Shown one piece after another: positions 1-10,600 of a stretch of DNA of 64,000 nt. Source of the DNA: Rippkaea orientalis PCC 8801 (GTDB lineage Bacteria > Cyanobacteriota > Cyanobacteriia > Cyanobacteriales > Microcystaceae); the NCBI RefSeq assembly GCF_000021805.1, contig NC_011726.1:4062097-4126096 (forward strand), given 5' to 3'. A program made the position numbers and the translations under genes. Below the pieces are notes generated by a model. That model saw only the letters and a list, made by a program, of their open reading frames with translations. It was not told the DNA's origin and made no database searches. Within the stretch, counting starts at the first letter, position 1, and each line of letters begins with the position of its first letter.

Positions 1-528
1 ACTATGGGCAAAGTAGCCATATATCATACGATGGAGTTGGGGACTCATCTTAATTTCATATAAACACAAGGGAGCGTAGATTAATCCACTCAGAAAAATG
101 GCAATGGCCAACTGTCGCAAACTCAACAGATCTTTAAAATAAATTCGACCTAAACAATAGGGTAATCCATAACTAACTGTCCGGTTTAATATAGCTGATA
201 ATCCATCGTAAGCTCCTAAATCATTACTAATAGAGGAAAAAAATGGAGATATACAGAAAATTGTCATAGGAACATCAAGCCAACCAAACTTGAAGGCTGT
301 AAATCGTTGAGCATCAAACAAAACAGTAGCTAACAAAATACCGTAGCAAGTTGCTGATATTCTGGTATAATCTGGCAGTCCTGGTAATGCAAACCCTGCT
401 CTTTGGGGTAAAAATAACCAAGCCACCAATAAGCAGATGATCACTGCTTTCCTTGGAGGAAATTGGGTAAATATAAACAGCAAGATGGGAAACCAGGCTA
501 ACATAACCAGTTGAGGGGGAAGAATCAT
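1..528 (-). CDS. Multi-pass membrane protein, probable polysaccharide polymerase/ligase (3' part outside window)
   Basis: Read from an ATG at 528 the frame stays open to the window edge (about 176 codons), so the C-terminus is missing. The visible part begins MILPPQLVMLAWFPILLF and is largely hydrophobic, with at least three probable membrane segments and a basic PPRK turn near residue 28. It starts 40 bases beyond the epimerase gene and is the last visible member of a polysaccharide locus that already has glycosyltransferases and an ABC exporter. That context, together with the membrane topology, suggests an O-antigen-polymerase/ligase-like protein acting in the inner membrane. No catalytic motif is visible, so the functional assignment is an inference. 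Confidence 0.6.
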   Translation of the reverse strand, partial: MILPPQLVMLAWFPILLFIFTQFPPRKAVIICLLVAWLFLPQRAGFALPGLPDYTRISATCYGILLATVLFDAQRFTAFKFGWLDVPMTIFCISPFFSSISNDLGAYDGLSAILNRTVSYGLPYCLGRIYFKDLLSLRQLAIAIFLSGLIYAPLCLYEIKMSPQLHRMIYGYFAHS

Positions 529-567
529 AAATTTGCCTTAGTTATTGAGCTAGATTTCGCAATTTTG

Positions 568-1551
568 TCAAGATTGGTAATAAGTTTGATACCAACAGAC
601 AAACTGTTCAAGCCCTATTTCTAGTGGTGTATCAGGACGAAACCCTACATCTTTCATTAAATCATCAATATCAGCGTAGGTCATCGGTACGTCCCCTGGT
701 TGCATCGGTAAAAAGTTTTTGATGGCTTTTTTTCCTAAACAGGTTTCTAAAATCTCAATAAATTTGAGTAATTCTACGGGTTGATTATTACCAATATTAT
801 AAACTTTATAAGGAACTCCTAACTCAGATTCTAGGGGATTAGGAATGCGGTTCATGACTCGAATAATTCCTTCAACAATGTCATCAATATAGGTAAAATC
901 GCGCTTCATTTTACCGTTATTAAAGACTTTTATGGGTTCACCTGCTAGAATCGCTTTTGTGAACATAAAATAAGCCATATCTGGGCGACCCCAAGGTCCA
1001 TAAACTGTGAAAAACCTTAAACCAGTCGTAGGTAAACGATACAAATGACTATAGGTATAAGCCATCAGTTCATTGGCTTTTTTAGTCGCAGCATATAAAC
1101 TAATTGGATGATCCACATTATCTTCTGTTGAGAAAGGAATTTTCTTATTAGCTCCATACACTGAGCTAGAAGACGCATAGACTAAGTGTTTAATCCGACC
1201 GTGACGACATCCTTCTAAGATGTTAACAAAACCTACTAGATTGCTATCAACGTAAGCATGAGGATTTTCTAAGGAATAGCGAACTCCTGCTTGAGCAGCT
1301 AAATGAATAACGTAATCAAATGTATGCTGAGTAAATAACTCTGAAATGGTTTTTCTGTTAGCAATATCTAATTGATAAAACCTAAAATTTTTGTCTGTTT
1401 CTATCTGTTGAAGACGAGCTTTTTTGAGAGAAACATCATAGTAACTATTAAGGTTATCAATTCCAATAATAGTTGCTCCTTGATGTAATAATTTTTGGCT
1501 TAAATGAAAGCCAATAAATCCAGCCGCACCAGTAATTAGAATGTTAGACAC
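568..1551 (-). CDS. NAD-dependent epimerase, UDP-glucuronate 4-epimerase type
   Basis: This 327-residue short-chain dehydrogenase-type sugar-nucleotide epimerase probably interconverts UDP-glucuronate and UDP-galacturonate in the cytoplasm. The NAD-binding GAAGFIG motif lies at residues 8-14, the SSSSVYG segment and the catalytic YxxxK (YAATK) near residue 150, followed by a [15 protein letters not shown] stretch typical of the glucuronate-4-epimerase subgroup (LspL/Cap1J) rather than of GalE. Length is normal for the family. It follows the GT4 gene by about 60 bases on the same strand and would supply a uronic acid donor for the polysaccharide assembled by this cluster. The exact substrate cannot be fixed from sequence. 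Confidence 0.88.
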   Translation of the reverse strand: MSNILITGAAGFIGFHLSQKLLHQGATIIGIDNLNSYYDVSLKKARLQQIETDKNFRFYQLDIANRKTISELFTQHTFDYVIHLAAQAGVRYSLENPHAYVDSNLVGFVNILEGCRHGRIKHLVYASSSSVYGANKKIPFSTEDNVDHPISLYAATKKANELMAYTYSHLYRLPTTGLRFFTVYGPWGRPDMAYFMFTKAILAGEPIKVFNNGKMKRDFTYIDDIVEGIIRVMNRIPNPLESELGVPYKVYNIGNNQPVELLKFIEILETCLGKKAIKNFLPMQPGDVPMTYADIDDLMKDVGFRPDTPLEIGLEQFVCWYQTYYQS

Positions 1552-1612
1552 TTGTTTATTGAACTTGTGAGGATTATTTGTAAGATGTATCTTCTATTAT
1601 AGGCGATCGCTT

Positions 1613-2713
1613 TCAACCTAACTCCCCATTTTTTGTTCGTTCTATCGCTTTATGGAATGCTTGTTCACAAAGTTCAGCAGCATCATCCCAAGTATAACTT
1701 TTAGCCGCAATATAGGCAGAATCAGACATTTTTTGCCATTTTTCTTGATTAAGCTGGCTAATTTGAACAATTGCTTCGGCCATATCTTCAGAACTTTCAG
1801 GTTTGACCAATTTTCCTCCTCCTTTGGCAATTAGTTCAGGGGCTGCACCCGCAGGAGTGGCAATCACTGGTGTACGGCAAGCCATAGCTTCAAGAATAGG
1901 TCGTCCAAAGCCTTCAACACGACTGCCAAACAACCAAGCATCACACTGAGCATAAATGTCTTTAATTCTTTCTTGAGGCGGATTACAATGATATAGAGTC
2001 CCTGTCGGTAAAGGTAACTCAGGAAGAGGACTATTCAATCCAAAAGCCACCATTTTTAAATCGGGAATCTCTTGTTTGGCTAGTTCAAAGGCTTTCAAAC
2101 TGATATCACATCCCTTCCATTTAGTGGTATGGTAAAGCATTCCAACAGTAGGGACTGACTGTTTTCCCCTTGGAGGCGCATAATATTTTTGAAAATTTAC
2201 GCTATTGTAAACTAAAGAAACAGTATGATCTCCATATTCAGTTTTCATTAAGTCAACTAGCCACTGAGAAATCGTAATTTTGTGCAAGGGCAACTTGTAA
2301 GTGGCTTTAACTCTCTCTAGAGGTAAGTAATCGTGAACTTCGTGATGTCGTATAAAGTATACTTTAGCTCCTTTAGAGGCAGATAATTTGTTTACCCATT
2401 CTGCGGTTTCCCACCAGGTTGCTACTACGACATCAGCATCAGGCAAATCTAAGTCAGTGATGGGTGATATGTGGGAAACAACTTTAAGAGGAACTGGTAA
2501 TTCATCAAAAGGAGAGGCCCATCTTGTCCGAGTGTCCATCCATCCCTTGCCTTTCAATAAAGACTTGGCTTGCTGATACAAGGTTGGTTTTCGCCTTTCA
2601 GGACAAACGGCTAAGACCTCATGACCTCGTTTCCCTAAATGTAGGGCTAAATTAGCCGTCGAACGTAATCCACCACAAAGATTAACAGGGGGAAGTACAA
2701 AGGTGATTTTCAT
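1613..2713 (-). CDS. Glycosyltransferase family 4 (GT-B fold)
   Basis: A 366-residue GT-B glycosyltransferase. The N-terminal half opens with a PPVNLCGGLRSTANLA acceptor-side loop. The C-terminal half has the nucleotide-sugar-binding E-x7-E region, visible as SRVEGFGRPILEAMACRTPVI near residues 265-285. The start codon is 1 base from the stop of the upstream GT2 gene (stop 2715-2717, ATG 2711-2713), indicating translational coupling. It probably adds one sugar to the lipid-linked polysaccharide exported by the ABC transporter encoded upstream. Donor and acceptor are unknown. Confidence 0.88.
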   Translation of the reverse strand: MKITFVLPPVNLCGGLRSTANLALHLGKRGHEVLAVCPERRKPTLYQQAKSLLKGKGWMDTRTRWASPFDELPVPLKVVSHISPITDLDLPDADVVVATWWETAEWVNKLSASKGAKVYFIRHHEVHDYLPLERVKATYKLPLHKITISQWLVDLMKTEYGDHTVSLVYNSVNFQKYYAPPRGKQSVPTVGMLYHTTKWKGCDISLKAFELAKQEIPDLKMVAFGLNSPLPELPLPTGTLYHCNPPQERIKDIYAQCDAWLFGSRVEGFGRPILEAMACRTPVIATPAGAAPELIAKGGGKLVKPESSEDMAEAIVQISQLNQEKWQKMSDSAYIAAKSYTWDDAAELCEQAFHKAIERTKNGELG

Positions 2714-2714
2714 C

Positions 2715-3635
2715 TTACCATCCTCGTATTGTACAAGCTAGCGTTTTCCAGGACTGAAAGTCACTAGGATTTTTAGTTAAGGCTAAGGTCGCTTGTTTTC
2801 TAGCTGTTGCAATATTACCCGCTTTTAAAGCCCACCAAGCCCACTTACGATGTATTTCTGAGGGTGATGCCTGATGGTTATTATCATTAGGCATATTAAT
2901 AGGAAGAGGCATGCCACGCCGTTGACAGGCAGCTTTCACTGCCATAGCAGCCATTTGTCTTTGCAAGACACGATTAGCATTGCCCATACTTTTAAGGTGC
3001 ATTCGATACTTCAGCAACGTCTCTGGCAAATTAGCCAGTTTTCCAACTTCAGCCAACCTTAAAAACAGATCCCGATCAATACTGCTTTTCATCTGTTCTG
3101 TATATCCTCCTATTTTGTCTAGGGTTTCCGTACGGATCATGACTGCAGGATGACAAATTGCGCCCCCGCTACCCGCCAGATGCTCAGCATCAATGTCCTC
3201 ATGGTCAGTTTTCTGAGCAAAAGGGCCGATAGACCAACCATCAGGATCAATCAATAATACGCGAGAACCTACAGCTACATACTCAGGATTTTGTTCCAAA
3301 AAGGCAACTTGTTTAGCGAGTCTGGTGGGAAAAGCAATGTCATCAGCATCCATTCGAGCCACAAATTTGCCTTTAACATGGATAAGGCCTTTATTTGAAG
3401 CAATTGCTGGTCCAGTATTTTCTTGATTAAATAATCGAATTCGCTGATCTTGTTGCGTAAAATTCTGTAAGATTGATAGAGAACGATCTGTTGAACCATC
3501 ATTAATTATAATCAATTCAAAATTGTTAAAAGTCTGGCTTAAAATACTCGTAATTGCTTTAGCAATATATTTTTCTGAATTATAGACTGTCATTAATACC
3601 GATACATCAGGAGGAAGTTGATTAGAAATATCCAT
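2715..3635 (-). CDS. Glycosyltransferase family 2 (GT-A fold)
   Basis: A 306-residue inverting GT2 enzyme. The N-terminal strand VSVLMTVYNSEKYI and the IIINDGSTD segment bind the nucleotide, and the metal-binding DxD is seen as ARMDADDIAFPTR around residue 98. The C-terminal part after about residue 240 resembles a short tetratricopeptide-like helical tail (WAWWALKAGNIATARKQATLAL). It lies between the pyruvyl transferase and GT4 genes on the same strand and belongs to the polysaccharide operon. Specific sugar not predictable. Confidence 0.88.
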   Translation of the reverse strand: MDISNQLPPDVSVLMTVYNSEKYIAKAITSILSQTFNNFELIIINDGSTDRSLSILQNFTQQDQRIRLFNQENTGPAIASNKGLIHVKGKFVARMDADDIAFPTRLAKQVAFLEQNPEYVAVGSRVLLIDPDGWSIGPFAQKTDHEDIDAEHLAGSGGAICHPAVMIRTETLDKIGGYTEQMKSSIDRDLFLRLAEVGKLANLPETLLKYRMHLKSMGNANRVLQRQMAAMAVKAACQRRGMPLPINMPNDNNHQASPSEIHRKWAWWALKAGNIATARKQATLALTKNPSDFQSWKTLACTIRGW

Positions 3636-3683
3636 TGGTTATCCTATTGAATACTGAATTAATATGGTTGACTATCCCATTAC

Positions 3684-4832
3684 TTAATAAACTTTCTCTA
3701 TTAGCTTGTGAACTAGATCTCGATTAATTAAAGCTTCATTTCTAACTGTTTCCCACTGCATAAACAGTCGTGGATCTACTGTATTGGCAAACTTCACAGC
3801 ACGATTAATTTTTTCTACAACCATATCCACACTGGTTATCTCATTTACCATTTTGCATCGTTCAGAACAATCAATCACCCGATAGAATTTAGGAGTTTTT
3901 TGATGGGTCGCAAATGACTCACAATAAACTTGTAAAGCATAAGCAACAATACCAACATGAAGCTTTGTGGTAAGCAATGCTGATAATCTTGATATCAAAG
4001 CAACAGTTTCCCAAATTCCTTGGAAGGGCAAAGAAAGGCATTCCTTTCCTGTTGTGCTTTTAATTAAATTTGCTAATTCCTCACAGGTAACCGACCTATT
4101 AAGGGTATTATCGGAAAAGACAACTGGCATGACATCCGAATATGATTTGAGAACAGTAATCAATCCTTCTCTCATTCGCTGGGATTGAGCAGTATTACCT
4201 AAAAAATTTCCTGGCGCATGAATACCCAGTAAAATATTATCTCTGTAAGGTTTTAAAAACTGATCAATGTCTTCAATAGATTGATAGGGAATATCTTCCT
4301 TATTAATCGTTAAAGCCGCATCAGGAGCAACAACAATATCACGGTTAATTCCTAAATCATTTTCGATATATTGCTTAGATTCTACATTTCTTACTGATAA
4401 GAATTTAGCACGGTTCAAAATTCTCTTTAACTCTGTTCTCAGGAGAATATTTGATATAGGACCAACCTCGACCCCAAAAATTCCATAGGGAATATCCTTC
4501 CAGATACTTAATTCTGCAGGCAAAATATGGGTTTTTATAAATCGTCTATTCCACCAATGCAACTTGAATTTTTGACCTCTAGCCCAATCAGGCTCACCAA
4601 AATATCCTCCCCCAAAATAAACTACACTCTGCCATTCTTGAAATGATTTTAATCCCATAGCAATATGAGGAAAATGCTTTCTTAAATTTTCCTTGGGTAA
4701 CTTTTGTACTACACCAGTCATAGGGAGAACGACTTCACAATCATTATTTTCAGTAACCCAATTTTTAAAAATTTCTAGTAGTAATAAATCTCCAAAATTA
4801 TCACCAAAATAAGCACCATGAAGACTAATCAT
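3684..4832 (-). CDS. Polysaccharide pyruvyl transferase family protein
   Basis: This enzyme family moves a pyruvyl group from phosphoenolpyruvate onto a sugar (ketal formation) in surface polysaccharides. The opening SLHGAYFGDNFGDLLLL matches the family's N-terminal GxxNxGD motif. The late segment LLTTKLHVGIVAYA matches the conserved LHVGI...A motif. I chose the ATG at 4832 (382 residues) because it has an AAGGAG 11 bases upstream and places the family motif at the N-terminus; an in-frame ATG at 4883 would add 17 poorly conserved residues. It lies just after wzt. A pyruvylated, negatively charged product is likely; the acceptor sugar is unknown. Confidence 0.82.
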   Translation of the reverse strand: MISLHGAYFGDNFGDLLLLEIFKNWVTENNDCEVVLPMTGVVQKLPKENLRKHFPHIAMGLKSFQEWQSVVYFGGGYFGEPDWARGQKFKLHWWNRRFIKTHILPAELSIWKDIPYGIFGVEVGPISNILLRTELKRILNRAKFLSVRNVESKQYIENDLGINRDIVVAPDAALTINKEDIPYQSIEDIDQFLKPYRDNILLGIHAPGNFLGNTAQSQRMREGLITVLKSYSDVMPVVFSDNTLNRSVTCEELANLIKSTTGKECLSLPFQGIWETVALISRLSALLTTKLHVGIVAYALQVYCESFATHQKTPKFYRVIDCSERCKMVNEITSVDMVVEKINRAVKFANTVDPRLFMQWETVRNEALINRDLVHKLIEKVY

Positions 4833-4884
4833 TAGTTCATAAACTCCTTGATAGATTGAGAAATATATAGTTAACCTAACCATA

Positions 4885-6192
4885 TTAGGGATTAGCTATT
4901 AAATTAGACTCCCAGCTGTGGCATTGATACACTCTACTATTTCCAGACTGGCAGATAGATTTTTTAACAGTGAAATAAAATGAGTCAACTCTATCTAGTA
5001 AAGCAAGTTTGTCATGGCGAATCGCTAATTTCATCAAATACAATCCTGTTCCTAATGATAAGCACGGCATTGTGACCTGGATCTCATGTGTTCCTGGGCT
5101 CAGATTAAAATATACATCATCATCCCAACTACTCATAACAATTAGTCGTTCACTATCCTCTAAAGCGATAATCTCTAAGTTTAAACTGATTTTTTTAATA
5201 TCTTTATATACATTACAAGTAACCACCAAAGATACAGACTCTCCACTTACTGGTAAGTAAGTTATTTGCTTTTGATTGTCTCTAAAAAATATAGAAGTAA
5301 TATTTAACTCCTGATTTAAAGCTTCTAAAGGTTCTTGCTTAGTCCAAAAACTCATTTGGTTGTTTGACCTGAAATCAAGATTATCTCCCAGGAAAAGATC
5401 TTCTTCATATTGATTGAGAACATCTACGGTTTGTCCATAGGATATAACTTTTCCTAACTTGAGATATATAGCTGATTGACAAACAGTAGAGATTGAATGA
5501 GAACTATGACTAACCATAATAAACGACGTAGATTTTTGACGAAGTTCATGTAATTTCCTCTGGCATTTTGCTCTAAACTTGGCATCCCCAACCGCTAGAA
5601 CTTCATCAATCAATAAAATATCAGGGCTAGTATGAATTGCACAGGCAAATCCTAATCTTGCAGCCATACCAGAGCTATAGCTTTGTACTGGGGCATCAAT
5701 TGCATCTTCAATTTCTGCAAAGTCTACTACCTCATCATATCGTTCTTGTATTTCTTTTTTCGATAATCCTAAAATTGACATATTCGCATAAATGTTTTCG
5801 CGTCCTGTCAAAATAGGGTTAAAACCTGCGCCTAGAGCAATGAGTGGAGCTATTGTTCCCTGAACTTCTACATAACCAGTATCTGGCTTAATCAAACCAG
5901 CAATAATTCGCATCATGGTGGTTTTACCACTTCCATTAGGTCCAACCAAGCCTAAAGCTTCTCCTCTGCGTAGTGCAAAACTAACATCATTCAACGCCCA
6001 AAATTCTTGAGGACGGAGTTCATTTAGTTCGCCACGAATTCCCATTAATTCACTACCAATATCTTGAACCCCATAAAATAACGAGCGTTTCAAACTACGA
6101 CAGAACTTCTTGGAAACTCCTTTAACCGAAAGAACAATGTCCTTATCTTGAGAGTTAGTTAATATTTCTTGTTTAATCATTTGATCATTCAT
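4885..6192 (-). CDS. wzt: Polysaccharide ABC exporter ATPase (Wzt type, with C-terminal sugar-binding domain)
   Basis: A 435-residue ATPase of the ABC-2 polysaccharide export system. The N-terminal ATPase half shows Walker A GPNGSGKTT, the ABC signature YSSGMAARLGF and Walker B ILLIDEVLAVGD. The region after about residue 270 is a beta-rich extension of the kind that in Wzt proteins recognises the modified non-reducing end of the O-polysaccharide. Its ATG shares one base with the TAA stop of the permease gene (TAATG at 6190-6194), so the two are translated together. Works at the inner membrane with the permease to flip the lipid-linked glycan. Confidence 0.9.
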   Translation of the reverse strand: MNDQMIKQEILTNSQDKDIVLSVKGVSKKFCRSLKRSLFYGVQDIGSELMGIRGELNELRPQEFWALNDVSFALRRGEALGLVGPNGSGKTTMMRIIAGLIKPDTGYVEVQGTIAPLIALGAGFNPILTGRENIYANMSILGLSKKEIQERYDEVVDFAEIEDAIDAPVQSYSSGMAARLGFACAIHTSPDILLIDEVLAVGDAKFRAKCQRKLHELRQKSTSFIMVSHSSHSISTVCQSAIYLKLGKVISYGQTVDVLNQYEEDLFLGDNLDFRSNNQMSFWTKQEPLEALNQELNITSIFFRDNQKQITYLPVSGESVSLVVTCNVYKDIKKISLNLEIIALEDSERLIVMSSWDDDVYFNLSPGTHEIQVTMPCLSLGTGLYLMKLAIRHDKLALLDRVDSFYFTVKKSICQSGNSRVYQCHSWESNLIANP

Positions 6193-7043
6193 TAAGCACT
6201 CATCCTCTCAATCACAAAAGGCATCGCTAGACGGTAAACAATCCATACCAATAATAACCCTATTATAGCAAGTCCGCTCGCTATCCAGAACCCTTGGGGA
6301 TTAGATATTATTCCAGTTGTTGCTAACTCCCTAGTTGTTACTAATAGAGGAGTGACAGGGTTAAGATTAACTAATGTTCCAAATAAACCCTCTCGACTCG
6401 GTACTGGGAAAATGACAGGGGTTAAAAATAACCAAAACCCTGTCGCTAAGGTTAGTCCTTTCGATAAGTCTTGATATAGTGTACCAAAAGGCGCAATTAA
6501 TAAACCAATAGCAGTTCCTAAAAAAATTAAATGAATTAAAGCAACAGGAGCGACAATAATGCTTGGTGTTATAGGGATTCTAAACCAAATAAATAAACCA
6601 ATAATCAGGATTAGTTTAATACTAAAATTAAAAAAAACTTGCCCAATTTGAGAAATAATAATCGCTTCACGGGGGAAATTGATTTTAGCTAACATTTGCT
6701 TGGCTTGAGTAACGGCAATAACAGGGCCATTTAAAGACTCCACAAACGTCTGCCATAACGCCATACTAAACATGACATAAGCGGGATAGGGTAAATCGGT
6801 TGCGCCAATACTAATCACTTGGGATTGTTTAGCCATCACCATTCCGGCTGCTGTAACAATTGGAGGTAAAAATGCCCAAGTAAACCCTAAGAGGGACTGA
6901 CGATATTGAGCCCTAAGATCTCGTATTAATAATTGCCAGGCAAGTTCACGAGATGCCAGTAAGTCTACTAACATCTGCTTAAACAACTGCCTAGGATGGC
7001 GTAATTGGCTTTCTGGAGTATGTTTAATCAAGCTTTGTCCCAC
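6192..7043 (-). CDS. wzm: Polysaccharide ABC exporter permease (Wzm type, ABC-2)
   Basis: A 283-residue ABC-2 permease with about six hydrophobic segments. The N-terminal RDLRAQYRQSLLGFTWAFLPP is the amphipathic gate segment typical of polysaccharide and teichoic-acid exporters. Length fits the family. It is the first gene of the minus-strand polysaccharide operon and is followed, with one base of overlap, by the ATPase gene. Inferred role: channel for the polysaccharide across the cytoplasmic membrane. Confidence 0.9.
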   Translation of the reverse strand: MGQSLIKHTPESQLRHPRQLFKQMLVDLLASRELAWQLLIRDLRAQYRQSLLGFTWAFLPPIVTAAGMVMAKQSQVISIGATDLPYPAYVMFSMALWQTFVESLNGPVIAVTQAKQMLAKINFPREAIIISQIGQVFFNFSIKLILIIGLFIWFRIPITPSIIVAPVALIHLIFLGTAIGLLIAPFGTLYQDLSKGLTLATGFWLFLTPVIFPVPSREGLFGTLVNLNPVTPLLVTTRELATTGIISNPQGFWIASGLAIIGLLLVWIVYRLAMPFVIERMSA

Positions 7044-7650
7044 AATTTAACTAAATTTAGCATTTTTTACAAAATCCCGCTTCAAAGCCCACATCCTTAT
7101 ATTGAGGGTCTTCAAGCTGACACTTAAAAATAAATTTTCAATAGCTACTATAGCATTTCCCGTTGAGTTGTCAAAGCCTATATCTTAAATATTTTAGGCA
7201 ATATTAGCTGAAAAATTCCCTTAGTTATTTCCTCGTAAACCAAGCAGCCTAATGAGTATTTATCACTAAGCATATAATAAAATTCGAGAAAATTTGAGAA
7301 AGTTTGGTGTTTTTCACTCTTAATTTCTACCAAATGATTAAGTATATTGTCGAGATTTTAACTTTTATAAGCAATTATATTGATGCTATTTTTTTGGAAA
7401 GTTCTATTTGCTTTCTCGATAGATATTAGATTTCCCCAAAAAGTGTCCCCTATACACTTAAGTAATTTTTACTAATATTTTTATTGGTTTTTCCAAAGAA
7501 TAAGTATAATTAACAAAATAAAATTATGGCTAAATTCTCAATCACTAACCCCTTAAGTAAATTAATAAATTTAATTTTAAAATTCAGGAATATTACTGAG
7601 ATAAAACATCAGATTATATGGGCAAATTAATTTCATCTAGAACTTAATTG
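7044..7650. other. Intergenic region between divergent wzm and the giant secreted protein gene
   Basis: About 600 AT-rich bases with no convincing open frame on either strand. It must hold the promoter of the polysaccharide operon (minus) and that of the large exoprotein gene (plus). I see long A/T runs and no clear strong -35/-10 pair or hairpin that I would assign. Confidence 0.5.
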
Positions 7651-10600
7651 ATGGTACGAAATATGGAAATGACCCCATCTTCAGATGTTTCTCATGACTC
7701 ATTTCTCAGTATTGTTCCTGATGAAAATGTAACCCATGCTGCTATTAATAATGGCTCTTGGTTTGATGTTAATACTTGGCAGAATGGATCGATTCCTAGT
7801 GATAATGCGAATGTGCTTATCTCAGAAGGAGTAGAAGTTCTCTACGATCAAGAAAGTGATGCTCGTTTAAAAACTGTCCGAATCGATGGCACTCTCAGCT
7901 TTGCCCAAGATCAAAACACGAAAATGGTGGTAGATTTTATCGGTGTTACTGATACAGGAACCCTAGCAATTGGCACCGAAACAAATCCGATTCAAGATAG
8001 TCAACAAGCGCAAATTATTTTTGCTCCCGTCGATCCCAATAATGGAGCGATCGATTTAGAGTGGGACCCCAATCAATTCAGTCGAGGATTAATTGCCGAT
8101 CACGGAGCTTCAGTGAGTATTGTGGGATCTGAAAAAACCTCCTATGTGACCTTGGCAGGAGATCAACTCGCTGGTTCAACCCAACTGGTCTTTTCTGAAC
8201 CCGTTCCCAGTGATTGGAAAGTGGGCGATCAGATAGTCTTAACGGGTACTCAGTGGAATAACAAAGGTTCCCATGAAGACAATAGCAAAAGTCAAGATGA
8301 AGTTTTAAAGATTGAATCGATTAATGGCAATACAATTACTTTTAAACATAATGATATTAATGGAAACGCTTTAAGATTTGATCATACAGCACCAGAAGGA
8401 TTTGATCTGGATATTTATGTTGCTAATTTAACTCGTAACGTTAGTTTGGCAACCGAAGGGGGTGATGAAGCTCCTATTTCCGAACGAGGACATACGATGT
8501 TTATGGATCACGATACCGTGATCGAAAATGCAGGTTTTTATGACTTAGGAAGAACCAATAAAGATATTGTTCTTAATAATCCTCAATTCGATAGTGACGG
8601 TCATTTAATCCCAGGAACGGGAACTAATGCCCAAGGACGTTATCCCATTCATATCCATGAAGTTTTTCAACACGATCCCAACGATCCTGGTACTGCTGAA
8701 ATCAACGGTAATGCCATTTGGGGGAGTCCAGGGTGGGGCGTTACCATTCATAGCAGTCGAGCTACTGTAGAAGATAACGTCTCTTTTGATGTCTTAGGAG
8801 CGCACTACGTCAATGAACATGGAGATGAGCAAACAATCTTTCGAGATAATATTGCGATCAAAGCCTCTGGCTCAGTAACCGACCCTGATGCAAATCTAGT
8901 TCATCCTAGTGACATCAGAGGTCAGTTAAACGACTTTGGATCAAGTGGTATCGGATTTTGGGTCGCTACCTCCTATTCTGCTTATGAGGGATTTGAAAAT
9001 AATATTGTTACAGGAACAGCAGATGCTGGCATTATAATCTATGGAAAAAACGATCTCAATAGTGGGCCAATTGTTTCTGTTGATAGTCTGCCAGATGAAT
9101 TGAAATCGTTAGCAGGACCAAGAACAGAAATTCACGCTTATAAAATCCCTGTGCAGCATTTTACTGGCAATACTGTTTATAATGCTGACGCGGGACTAGA
9201 AGTACGAGGGGTGACTCGTGATGACAATGGCTTTGATGCCAATGCGATTCAACACAATGTTCCGAATGTCTATGATAATTTGACGATCTGGGGAGTACGA
9301 ACTTCAGGTATAGAAGTTGCTTATTCTGGTCGTACAACTATTAAAGACTCACTCGTTTTAGGGGACATTGATAATCCGATTCCTCGCACAGGAGTTGCTA
9401 ATGCTTCGGGGGTCGGACTAGCGGTTGCTAAGGATGGACGGTATACAGTTTATGAAAATGTTCATGTGGAAGGATTTACCATTGGGGCATTTATCACACA
9501 AACAGGAGGACAAGGTTATGATAATGAGGCTCCCATTGGAGGAGGTCAGTTAATTGGTGGAGTTTTCAAAAACAATATTTACAATCTTCATGCAGCCAGT
9601 GGCAGAGTAAACAATGCGGCTAGTTCTAAGCAAGTTGATCATCTTTTATATACACCGCCTTTAACCCCGTATTATCAAATGGACGGAACTACCATTTTTG
9701 AGATTCCTGATAGTAATCTTGCTCCTGTTGCTCAATTTTTTACCCCATCAGAAAGTGATCCATTTTATACATCTCCCACCAATGGATTATCGGTAGCTTT
9801 TGATGCCAGTCCTTCTTATGATCCTGACTATATCCCTGCTTACACATATACAGAACAAGGAAGTTATACGGCTGGTGATAATACCATTGCCTCTTTTGCC
9901 TGGGATTTTAATGGAGATGGACAGTTCGATGATTATGGTCGTTATGTAACTTACGCCTTTGATCAACCAGGACTTCACACTGTCACCTTAACTGTTTTTG
10001 ATATCCAAGGTGCTAGCAATACTATCTCTCATGAAATCAACGTTACGCCTGTTGCTAATAATCAGATTAGAAATGGAGATTTTAGTCAGCCGCTTTATCT
10101 AGATAGTTACGGACAATTATACTGGAATGAGATATTTAAAAGTCCCAGTAATGTGGAACCTGGTGGAAAAGAGGGTTGGTTTACTGGTGGTACATCCATG
10201 TGGAATTGGGATGCAAATACTGGAAGAGTTTATGCTGATAACTCAGGACGGCCAGGATTATCTCAAATCATTTATGATAACCATGCTACTCAAGGCTTAC
10301 AAACAGTTAGTTTTGATGCCATTAATTTAGGGTCAGATAATACACTCCGTCTCGAAGTGCTTGGTATTAATGGTCAGTTTGTTCTTTCCAATAATAAGGA
10401 TTTATCCATTACAACCACAAACTATAATATTCCTCTAGAAGTGAATACGATTCTAGATACAGGTAATATTGCAGCAACAAACTTTGATTGGACAAATTTT
10501 AAGTGGGAAAATCTTGATTTTGGACAAAATGGATATGAATTTGTAGTCCTGCGCTTTTCAACTGGTGGAGTTAGTTCAACCGAATCTCAAGCAATTGATA

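Noticed and set aside
1652-1834. Small plus-strand frame opposite the GT4 gene
   Set aside because: Shadow of the glycosyltransferase coding strand; no independent signals.
7044-7650. Hidden small gene in the long AT-rich spacer
   Set aside because: Checked both strands; only short, low-complexity frames without start signals.
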